DNA of 32,876 nucleotides, taken from assembly GCA_014695255.1 (NCBI GenBank), contig JACJNX010000138.1, positions 1 through 32,876 on the forward strand, in the 5' to 3' direction. The notes beneath the pieces were generated by a model. That model had not been told where the DNA came from. It did not search any database and worked only from the letters and a program-made list of their open reading frames with translations. This document shows positions 17,073 to 24,471 of this stretch, in pieces (the stretch's first letter is position 1; every line of letters begins with the position of its first letter). The stretch comes from Cyanobacteria bacterium FACHB-63. GTDB taxonomy: Bacteria; Cyanobacteriota; Cyanobacteriia; Leptolyngbyales; Leptolyngbyaceae. The translations under genes were made by a program, and so were the position numbers.

Positions 17073-17868
17073 ATGAGAAATCTATCTCATTATATTCAGA
17101 CCTCTCCCCATCGCAGTCGCTCACTTTTGGGAATTGAGTATGAACAATTATCGCCGTTGATCACCCATCTCGAACAATTGGAGGCAGTGGACAAAGCTCA
17201 CCAGAATGCCCGCAAAATTCGGGTGAATGCACCAGGAGCAGGTCGCCCATCCAGTCTGAGTACAGAGACTGAGATTTTGTTGTGCTTGTACTATTTGCGG
17301 CCCTATCCCACCTTTGAGATTTTAGGCTTAACGTTTGAAGTGAGTACCAGTCAGGCGCATGCTGTGGTGCAATATTGGTTGCAGTTTTTGCGTCAAGCGT
17401 TACCTGCGAGCCTGTATGAGGAACTGGGCGACTGTGAAGTAGCCTGGTCAGTGGTCACAGAGCTGCTGGTAGAGTGGGAATTGATTGTCGATAGTACTGA
17501 GCAGGTGCGTCAACGTCCGGGTGCCTCAGAGATCCAGCAACAATACTACTCCGGCAAAAAGAAGCAAACGACATACAAACAAGTATCAAGGGGCAGACCG
17601 CACCCGAACCCCTCATAAGAAGCCGAAGGGGCGTGAACTGAGCGAAGCCCAAACCGAAGCCAATCGCATTTTTGCAGGCGAACGGATTGTGATTGAACAT
17701 CTGATGCGTCACCTGAAAATTTTCCGGGCGGCTAAAGAAGTGGTGCGGTTGAGCAAAGACACTTATACAGAAGTGATCTTAGCCATTTGTGGATTAGTTC
17801 GATTGCGATTAGGCGCGATTGAACTTCCCGTTCAAGGATTGAAAAAAATGGAGGTGTTCAGCATGTAA
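17073..17868 (+). pseudogene. IS5-superfamily (DDE_Tnp_4) transposase with internal deletion
   Basis: The 5' part (17073-about 17580) encodes a helix-turn-helix transposase N-terminus (GRPSSLSTETEILLCLYYLR; PTFEILGLTFEVSTSQAH) through the first catalytic Asp in LIVDSTEQVRQRP and the YYSGKKKQTTYK segment. The 3' part, in another frame (about 17585-17868), resumes at KYQGADRTRTPHKKPKGREL and continues through NRIFAGERIVIEHLMRHLKIFR, which contains the final catalytic Glu. In this family about 60-80 residues with the second Asp lie between these segments. They are absent here and the frame changes, so the copy is an internal-deletion derivative that cannot make an active enzyme. Terminal repeats were not resolved. 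Confidence 0.8.
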
Positions 17869-18154
17869 TCGTTTAATGTTTGTTGTTCATTCCTAATAGA
17901 AACTGCCGCGAACCTGCATGATTGCGTTCGGCAACTATCCTGAGGCGATTGCCCTCAAACCCAGGAGCAGTAACGCTTGTAAATTTCTGGAAAGGTCTAA
18001 TCTGAATACTGGACAGTTAATCTGCTGCAGTCATATTTCATTTTCTTTCATTTGCGATCGCGACGGTGCATTCAGGGGCTGAGTATCGCTGAGTTTCAAG
18101 AATAATTTGTAGTCTCCCATTGGCCTATTTCATCTGTTTGGGGAATAGCAGCAA
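17869..18154. other. Intergenic region upstream of GT4
   Basis: No gene is visible. It contains the probable right end of the IS5-superfamily remnant and a HIP1 site near 18055. The start region of the 18155 gene has only a weak purine stretch (GGGGAATAGCAGC) upstream of ATG. Confidence 0.4.
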
Positions 18155-19291
18155 ATGTCTCAACCTAATTCTCGTGTCGCCTTTTTTATCGGGTCATTTG
18201 GTGGAGGTGGCATTGAGCGCATTACGGCCCATTTAGCTCACGGTTTTGTGCGATCCGGCATTAGTATCGATTTGGTTTTAAATCGGGCAGAAAGTCCTCA
18301 TCTATGGCGAATGCCTGGGGAAACCCGAATTATTGACCTGAAGCAACCCAAACTGTCCCTGAGTTTACCAGGGTTGGTGAAGTATTTGCGGTGCGAACAC
18401 CCGTTTGCCCTGCTGGCTGCCGATCACTACTTGAATGAGATGGCGCTGCTTGCTGGGCGGCTTGCTGGCGTACCAACTCGTATTATTGTTGCAGAGCACA
18501 ATCAGCTTTCTCAAACCAGTCGTCATGGCAGCAAATTCAAAGCTCGGTTAGCTCCACTGTTTGCTCGCTTGCTTTACCCTGGGGCAGATGGTATTGTTGC
18601 CGTTTCCAATGGAGTGGCAAAGGATCTGGCGCAAACTGCCTCCCTTCCCCTCAGTAGCATTCAAACAATTTATAACCCAGTCATTACTCCTGAGTTGTTT
18701 ACCAGTGCGGAGGAGCCAGTTGATCATCCCTGGTTTAACTCGCCCGACGTGCCTGTGTTAATTGGAGTGGGTAAGCTTGAGGCACAGAAGGATTTTCCAA
18801 ATTTAATTCGAGCTTTTGCTAAAGTGCGGCAGGTAAGACCCGCCCGATTAGTAATTTTAGGCTGGGGACCCGATCGCCCCCAGCTTGAAGCCTTAATTCA
18901 AGAATTGGGTGTTCAAGACGACGTTGATTTATCAGGATACGTGCAAAATCCCTATGCGTATATGGCGCGATCGTCCGTCTTTGTCCTATCTTCAGCATGG
19001 GAGGGGTTACCCACTGTTCTAATTGAGGCAATGGCCTTGGGGCTTCCGGTTGTTTCGACTGACTGTGAAAGTGGCCCTTCGGAGATTTTAGCGGGTGGAA
19101 AATATGGCCATCTAACCCCGGTAGGTGATAGCGATGCGCTTGGTGATGCAATTCTAGAAGTTTTGGCGGATGGGCAAAAGTTGATTGAATCGAGTTGGCT
19201 TGAGCAATTTGGCCTGGAAATGGCGACTCAGAAGTATCTCCGTATTTTGGGCACCTCTGGAACTCAACTTATTACGACTGCTCCAGCTTAG
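18155..19291 (+). CDS. GT4 glycosyltransferase
   Basis: A 378-residue GT4 enzyme. The N-terminal glycine-rich loop is FFIGSFGGGGIERITAHLA. The donor domain begins VLIGVGKLEAQKDFPNL and contains LVILGWGPDRPQLEAL. The EX7E pair is in SAWEGLPTVLIEAMALGLPV, and the uridine-binding region GPSEIL follows. This is the PglA/PssF-like subgroup of GT4. It is closest in this window to the gene at 14369-15517. It heads a + strand block with the oxygenase and the GT-A-like gene. It is cytoplasmic and probably works on a lipid-linked intermediate. Confidence 0.9.
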   Translation: MSQPNSRVAFFIGSFGGGGIERITAHLAHGFVRSGISIDLVLNRAESPHLWRMPGETRIIDLKQPKLSLSLPGLVKYLRCEHPFALLAADHYLNEMALLAGRLAGVPTRIIVAEHNQLSQTSRHGSKFKARLAPLFARLLYPGADGIVAVSNGVAKDLAQTASLPLSSIQTIYNPVITPELFTSAEEPVDHPWFNSPDVPVLIGVGKLEAQKDFPNLIRAFAKVRQVRPARLVILGWGPDRPQLEALIQELGVQDDVDLSGYVQNPYAYMARSSVFVLSSAWEGLPTVLIEAMALGLPVVSTDCESGPSEILAGGKYGHLTPVGDSDALGDAILEVLADGQKLIESSWLEQFGLEMATQKYLRILGTSGTQLITTAPA

Positions 19292-19383
19292 CGTACACAG
19301 ATGAGGAAACTCATTATGTCTTATTTAGGAAGAACCTTAGCATCTACTATTCAACAGTTGTTTAAGTCTAGAATCTCCAAACT

Positions 19384-20247
19384 ATGAAACTTTATCTTGA
19401 TGCGAACGCGCTCCAAAAGATTGCTCTTGAGAACAGACAGCAATATAGTTCTGCTCTGCCATTTCCCCACATTGTTCTCGATAATGTCTTGCCTGAAGAG
19501 GCACTCAATGGGGTCTTAAATGAGTTTCCGAGTATTGACAATCCAATATGGAAACAATATAAAACCTCCTTTGAGGCAAAGTTGGAAAGCCAGGGAGAAG
19601 ATAAATTAGGTGTTTTTACTAATCTTCTTCTGTACCAATTCAACTCACCTCCTTTTCTGAAGTTTCTAGAAACCCTAACAGGGATCGATAATCTGATTCC
19701 TGACCCCTACTTCTTCGGGGGAGGGCTACACCAAATTCCAAAAGGCGGCAAATTAGGCATTCATGCAGATTATAGTAAACATGGCAAACTAAAACTTGAA
19801 CGCCGTTTAAATGTCTTGCTCTATTTGAATAAAGATTGGCAAGAAGAGTATGGTGGTCATTTAGAACTGTGGAATTCTTCCATGTCTGAGTGTGTCCGTA
19901 GGATTCTCCCAATTTACAATCGGATGGTTGTCTTTACGATTACTGATTGGGCTTTTCATGGTCATCCTGAACCTCTCACTTGTCCGGATGGTTGGACGCG
20001 GAAATCGATCGCCCTCTACTACTTCACTGCCAGCAGACCAGAAGGAGAAGTAATGGATGGGGGAGAACGTTATGGAGCATTGTTTTTGAAGCGGCCGGGC
20101 GAAACGGTTCTAGGGGCAAGTAAGAAAAGTACAGATTACAGAGTTAAAGATGGACGGGTTGTTGCCAGGAAAGATACGAAGTGGTGGATTAAGAGATTTA
20201 CGCCGCCGATTGCGCTAGATGTGTGGAAATCTCTTAGAAATAAATAG
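19384..20247 (+). CDS. Prolyl-4-hydroxylase-like 2OG/Fe(II) oxygenase
   Basis: A 287-residue 2OG-Fe(II) oxygenase of the P4H-like (2OG-FeII_Oxy_3) type. The facial triad is visible as GIHADYS (H127, D129) and WAFHGHPEPL (H192, or H194). R206 in GWTRKSIALYYFT should bind 2-oxoglutarate. YGGHLELW near residue 156 is the conserved strand between them. It follows the GT4 gene by 92 bases and precedes a GT-A-like gene. Proteins of this kind occur in polysaccharide and lipopeptide loci, where they may hydroxylate sugars, acyl groups or peptides; the target here is unknown. It is unrelated in detail to the PhyH-type enzyme at 10377, so the locus has two independent oxygenases. Confidence 0.8.
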   Translation: MKLYLDANALQKIALENRQQYSSALPFPHIVLDNVLPEEALNGVLNEFPSIDNPIWKQYKTSFEAKLESQGEDKLGVFTNLLLYQFNSPPFLKFLETLTGIDNLIPDPYFFGGGLHQIPKGGKLGIHADYSKHGKLKLERRLNVLLYLNKDWQEEYGGHLELWNSSMSECVRRILPIYNRMVVFTITDWAFHGHPEPLTCPDGWTRKSIALYYFTASRPEGEVMDGGERYGALFLKRPGETVLGASKKSTDYRVKDGRVVARKDTKWWIKRFTPPIALDVWKSLRNK

Positions 20248-20387
20248 CATTTCTTGCTTGAGATGGTCTATAGCAACCATTAATGGTGGATTAAGGATGA
20301 GAGACTTTGTGAGAAAAATTTCTTAAGTTATTCTTGCTCACAATTCAGTCGGGTTGCTGTAGAAATATAAAATGCGATGGTATTTCC

Positions 20388-21326
20388 ATGAAATTAGCTG
20401 TTCTGTTTTGGTTTTATAAGGAGCCGGAAATCTGTCAAAATCGTCTGGCAATCCTGCGTCAGCATAATCCTACGATACCTGTCTACGGCTTGTATGGAGG
20501 AGATCTGGCATCTATAGACCAATACAAATTAGCTTTAAGTTCTTATCTAGACGACTTTTACGTGTTTTCAGAAGCGAAAGATTCCTATTGGAAGTGGATT
20601 CAGGGAGACTTAATGATCACCCACTGGTACCGCGATCGCGGCAAAGATCTGGAGTGGGATACGATCGTTGTTGTTCAGTGGGATATGCTGGTTTTTGGAG
20701 CCGTTGAGGAACTTTTCTCGATGCTCAAGCAAGACGAAATTTTGCTATCTGGGCTTCGACCTGTTGCAGAAGTTGAGAATGATTGGCAATGGGTTTCACC
20801 CAAGATTCCAGACCTGAGGCAGCGGTATCTCGAATTTTTAACGCATGTCCGCAAGACCTATGACTACGACCAAAACCCATTGGGATGTTTATTCATCGTT
20901 GTAGGCTTTCCCAGAACTTTTTTAGAACAATACTCGAAAGTCGAAGAACCAGAATTGGGATTTTTGGAGTATAGAATTCCAATTTACGCCCAAATATTTG
21001 GAACCCCCTTTTGCCAAGACCATCCCTTCCAGGCTTGGTGGGTGGATACCGATCCAGTTTTTCAGGCAAAAAACCCGGTGAGACGGGCGTGGAACTCTCT
21101 CTACTTAAGACTCAATCCAAACCCATTAAATCCGGCTAAGCGAGAGATTTCACTGATACCGATTTATCGCCACTTAAGTACTGAGAGCGGTGCCAGAATT
21201 TTTCATCCCTATGAACAGCTATTTCCTATGACAAAGCAGCAATTCATTAGTACTGTATTTAATGAATTTGCAAAGGATCTAAATTGGCTAGGCCAAAAAA
21301 TTTTCCCTTCCGCAGCTCCTAAGTAG
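20388..21326 (+). CDS. Uncharacterised protein, possible GT-A glycosyltransferase
   Basis: A 312-residue protein with no membrane helix or signal peptide. I chose the ATG at 20388 over an in-frame TTG at 20334. The start KLAVLFWFYKEPEICQNRL and the strand NPTIPVYGLYGG resemble the first Rossmann strands of GT-A enzymes. The segment WDTIVVVQWDMLVFG would then carry the metal-binding acid region, with Q-W-D in place of the usual DXD. A C-terminal acidic/aromatic stretch, HPFQAWWVDTDPVF, could form part of the active site. I cannot name a CAZy family. Its position after a GT4 and a 2OG oxygenase supports a glycan role by context only. Confidence 0.6.
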   Translation: MKLAVLFWFYKEPEICQNRLAILRQHNPTIPVYGLYGGDLASIDQYKLALSSYLDDFYVFSEAKDSYWKWIQGDLMITHWYRDRGKDLEWDTIVVVQWDMLVFGAVEELFSMLKQDEILLSGLRPVAEVENDWQWVSPKIPDLRQRYLEFLTHVRKTYDYDQNPLGCLFIVVGFPRTFLEQYSKVEEPELGFLEYRIPIYAQIFGTPFCQDHPFQAWWVDTDPVFQAKNPVRRAWNSLYLRLNPNPLNPAKREISLIPIYRHLSTESGARIFHPYEQLFPMTKQQFISTVFNEFAKDLNWLGQKIFPSAAPK

Positions 21327-21613
21327 GACTTGCTGAAAAAGCTTTAAATGATTAGCCCTTGGGATTTTCAGATAGATCTAGAACTGCTAAAGTGCAGGGA
21401 TAATCGTCTTCATGGGCTAAAAACCTTGCATTTTGAGTCGATATGTACTGCTGTTCCCACCCGAGCAAGGGTTGCCTGAAAACGGCATGGGTCTTCTATT
21501 TAGTCGTCCTTGAAAAACCCAAAAGTGTAATCAGGGAGGAAGTTCTAGACGATGAGCAACAATGGTAATATTGCAAGAAAATCGCCCAAGGCTCTCAAAA
21601 CCTTGCAAAACTC
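21327..21613. other. Left end and leader of IS5-family fragment
   Basis: No independent gene. The sequence starting GACTTGCTGAAAAAGC directly after the stop of the preceding gene looks like an IS5-type terminal sequence, so the preceding gene may end at the insertion point. The matching right end has been lost. Two short direct repeats around AACCTTGCA (21421 and 21600) are visible. Confidence 0.4.
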
Positions 21614-21842
21614 ATGACCGGATTCTCCAAAAAAGCATCAGGAAAATCAGCCCCAGAGCCAGCGAAACTGAAAGACCAACTCAACGCTCAACATGCCTTG
21701 TTCAAACTAGCAAATCTGTTGGATTGGGAGAGCTTAGAGCAAGAGTTTGGGACAACGATGAGTGCAGAGGGCGGTCGTCCTGCTCTGCCCGTGCGATTGA
21801 TGGTGGGACTGCATTACCTGAAGGCGTTGTACAACGAGAGGG
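21614..21842 (+). pseudogene. 5' fragment of an IS5-family transposase
   Basis: 76 residues of an IS5/DUF772-type N-terminus: KDQLNAQHALFKLANLLDWE, then TTMSAEGGRPALPVRLMVGL and HYLKALYNE. The reading frame runs intact to the exact left end of the IS1 element at 21843 and does not resume beyond its right end. The catalytic domain is therefore missing. Confidence 0.8.
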
Positions 21843-22623
21843 GGTAGTCCTAAACAGGTAAGGATGCACTGTAGTCATGAATAAAGTACCAAATTGCACC
21901 AATGTGGTTGTCCAACGACTTCGAGAACGACAGCGTTTTTCGTACCAGTCGCGAGACTCTTTGGCGTAAGGTGCAGTTGAATCGTTCAATCCGGTTGGTC
22001 AACCCCGTTTCTTTTCCCACCGCCCGATGACGTTTGCTCGGTAGGACTGCTGCATCAGCTGCCCAAAAGTCGGTATAGCAGACCGCACATTGCCGATAGA
22101 CCCCAGGCAAAGATTGCCATAACGCTTTGGCTGCGAGTTCTGAACGGTCTCCAATGTGAACCCCGACAATCTCGCGTGTCTTTGCATCAATCGCTAACCA
22201 CACCCACTGCTTGTTGCCTTTGTGGGAAACGAACGACCACAACTCGTCACACTGGATCGTTAATCGCCCCTTTTTTTGGCGCTCACGCTCACTCGTCGCG
22301 GCACAGCAGCATATTTAGCGCTCACGTAGCGTTGCAGCCATAGCTCAGACACCCTGGTGACTCTCGCGATTCCGGTCAACGACAAACGCTCCAACAGCAG
22401 TTTATCAATCAAGTCTTTGGTCGCTTGGTCAATTCGTTTGTTCTGTGGGTCTTGCACGAACTGTCGTCCACAGTCCCGACAGCGGTAGTTCTGTTTGCCG
22501 TTATGGATTTTGCCATTTTTGACCGTGTGTTTTGACGCGCAACTTGGACAAGAAAGCATGACTGCGACACCAGGAAAACCTAAACATCGCCTCTCATTTT
22601 ATCCTTACCTGTTTAGGACTACC
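21843..22623 (-). mobile_element. Complete IS1-family insertion sequence (781 bp)
   Basis: The ends are perfect 23-base inverted repeats (21843-21865 and 22601-22623; outer bases GGTAGTCCTAAACAGGTAAG). The interior holds insA and insB' in overlapping frames. Size and organisation match the IS1 family (about 770 bp). No 8-9 bp target duplication is present: the left flank ends ACGAGAGG and the right flank starts TGGCAAGG. The flanks belong to different IS families, so a deletion or recombination occurred next to the element. Confidence 0.92.
21850..22559 (-). CDS. insAB': IS1 InsAB' transposase (programmed -1 frameshift)
   Basis: Frame 1 (22260-22559) encodes InsA, starting with a zinc finger CPSCASKHTVKNGKIHNGKQ...CRDC. 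It ends SAKKRGD-stop. At A7 (complement of 22271-22277) a -1 slip changes to the second frame, giving KGRLTIQCDELWSFVSHKG and running to 21850. The DDE set is visible: D in QCDELW, D in CYTDFWAADA, E in TNRIERFNCTLRQR. The C-terminal RKTLSFSKSL is the family's conserved tail. There is no stop or extra shift besides the slippery site, so the transposase should be functional. Confidence 0.92.
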
Positions 22624-23488
22624 TGGCAAGGAATCTATGAGCAGCAGGGAGCAAAGGCATTAAGGATGGGATATCAAGGCGGAGCGAGCTACCTCACCGA
22701 GGCGGAGCAGCAAGCCGTTCTGGAATGGCTGCAACAAAAAGACTATTGGCATCTAGAAGACCTGCAACGGCATCTGTGGCAGACCTATCAGGTCGAGTTT
22801 CGCTCCCGGCAGAGTTACTATGACTTGATGGCAGGGGCTGGATTATCTTGGAAAAAAACTTAGAGTGCAAATCCGAAACACGATGAGGCAGCAGTGGAGG
22901 CAAAAAAGTCGAAATCGAGCGCGTCCTGCAACAACACCGAGTGGAGTTGGGTGAGGGAACAGTGCGTGCCTTGATGCTGGATGAATGTCATTTACTTTGG
23001 GGCAACATCCTCGGCTATGTTTGGGGCAAAACCAGCGAACGTACTGAGGTTCCGATCCTCAACACTCGGACACGACAGACCTACTACGGAGCCGTAGACT
23101 ACTTGACGGGTGAAGTGTTTGTCAAAGGACTGCCGAAAGGCAATTCGGAGCATACGATTACTTTTCTCAAAGCGCTCTTAAAACAATATCCGAATCAACG
23201 CTTGCTGCTGTTCTGGGATGGAGCAAAGTATCATTGTTCTGAGGAATTACGAGCATTCCTTGAACAACTCAATGGAGGTAAACCCGAAGCCGAGTGGCAG
23301 ATTCGCTGTATTTGCTTTGCCCCAAATGCTCCAGAGCAGAATCCGATTGAGGACATTTGGTTGCAGGCAAAAACTTATCTGCGCCACGTTACTACCGCTG
23401 TGATACCTTTGCTCAAGTGAAGCAGATGTTTGTGAAATTTCTCCAGGATACGGGGTTCGATTTTCCAAAACTTTATTGCTATGGCTAA
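22624..23488 (+). pseudogene. 5'-truncated, frameshifted IS630-family transposase
   Basis: Reading from the exact right end of IS1 gives WQGIYEQQGAKALRMGYQGG, a helix-turn-helix region and YYDLMAGAGLSWKKT, then TAG (22861-22863) where the family has Gln. One base is missing in the A run near 22904. The DDE_3 domain then reads ALMLDECHLLWGNILGYVW, LLLFWDGAKYHC and FAPNAPEQNPIEDIWLQAK, which contain the three catalytic acids. Another frame change near 23387 is needed to reach VKQMFVKFLQDTGFDFPKLY and the natural stop at 23486-23488. The first 70 or so residues are missing. It cannot produce an active enzyme. Confidence 0.85.
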
Positions 23489-23967
23489 TCTTATATCTCA
23501 AACAGGCCTGCTATAGAAACGCTGTACTTCTAGCTTCATCCTGCGGGACTTTCTTGGCAAAAAATTTAGTCGCACATCGCGTTAGTTTCTTCATGGTTTA
23601 TTCATGGAAAACACCGAAATCAACACAATTTGCTTAAAGTATTTTTTGTATTTAGGATATAGTTTCTATAGGGGCTTTTGTTGATCATGCCATATACAAT
23701 ACTCCGGACAGTTCTGTTGAGGATTTCATAGGGCTTTCAGGGCCTATAGTTCAAGGTTTTAGCGTTTTATTCAAAGTTAGGGGTAACGCTAACTTTGAAT
23801 AAAAGATCCTGCTCACGGCGGAATAAGGGTTTGAGCTTCAAAATCTGATCAAAAACTGTCCGGGGTATTGCATATAGAAACTTTTGCTAAATTCCGGTAG
23901 AGACAGAGGTTAATTAGGTGAACACATTGTTGAGGAATTCTACCCGCTTTTGGATCGTTGCGGCTAA
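23489..23967. other. Non-coding region with palindromic element
   Basis: No gene is supported. The centre is the MITE-like palindromic element (23661-23882) described separately. Between 23489 and 23660 the sequence is AT-rich and contains the probable IS630 right end, with CTATAGAAAC near 23512. That motif recurs at the right end of the palindromic element. Confidence 0.5.
23661..23882. repeat. MITE-like element with nested palindromes
   Basis: Outer inverted arms are AGTTTCTATA (23661-23670) and TATAGAAACT (23873-23882). Inside them, ATATACAATACTCCGGACAG (from 23692) matches the complement of the stretch ending at 23875 (ACTGTCCGGGGTATTGCATA) over 22 positions with two differences. In the middle is a perfect 16-base stem TTTTATTCAAAGTTAG (23765-23780) and its complement (23789-23804) around GGGTAACG. 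There is no transposase. The structure fits a non-autonomous element mobilised in trans, or a stable RNA/DNA cruciform. Confidence 0.7.
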
Positions 23968-24458
23968 CCATACCGATATATCGAGATGATGTTCCGATGT
24001 ATGGAGGCTGAAAACATTGCGATACCGCTGAGATCCACAGACGATCACGATCGTATCAATGCAGCGAGTGTAGGGCAGGTTGTAATGCCTAATCGGGCCA
24101 AAACTGGATGAGAAGACAATTCACTGTGGTAGAAACAGACGATGTCGCTCTTATCTCCTTTACTTCTGGCACCGAAGGTTCCCCAAAGGGAGTGATTTTA
24201 AGCCACAACAACTTAGCTGATGTGGTGAAACGTCTAAATTCACTGATGCAAATAGATGACAGCATTAGCGAGTATATTGGCGTGCCAGTTTACCACTCGT
24301 TTGGCTTTGGCCGCTGTCGTGCTGTTGCTATGGCTGGCGGGCAGTTCTTCATCCCCGGTAATGGCTTTAACCCATCCGAGATTGGAGCCATGCTCAAGAA
24401 CGGAGAAATTAACGCAGTCTCAGCTTTTTTATTAGATTGTACTGTACTTCTCAGATAG
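23968..24458 (+). pseudogene. Fragment of an AMP-binding (ANL) acyl-adenylate ligase
   Basis: The first part reads YIEMMFRC, then AENIAIPLRSTDDHDRINAA, the usual lead into the ANL core. The frame hits a stop at 24099-24113 and continues in another frame with FTVVETDDVALISFTSGTEG, SPKGVILSHNNLADVV and PVYHSFGFGR. The Thr/Ser-Gly-rich SGTEGSPKG loop is the ATP-phosphate-binding A3 motif. The family is about 500 residues; the first 50-60 and last 350-400 are missing, and the sequence diverges after INAVSA at about 24423. This is a relic of an enzyme that activated a carboxylic acid as an acyl-AMP. It lies immediately before an intact aminotransferase, which suggests a former acyl-amino-sugar pathway. 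Confidence 0.8.
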
Positions 24459-24471
24459 GAGGGTTTCGATA

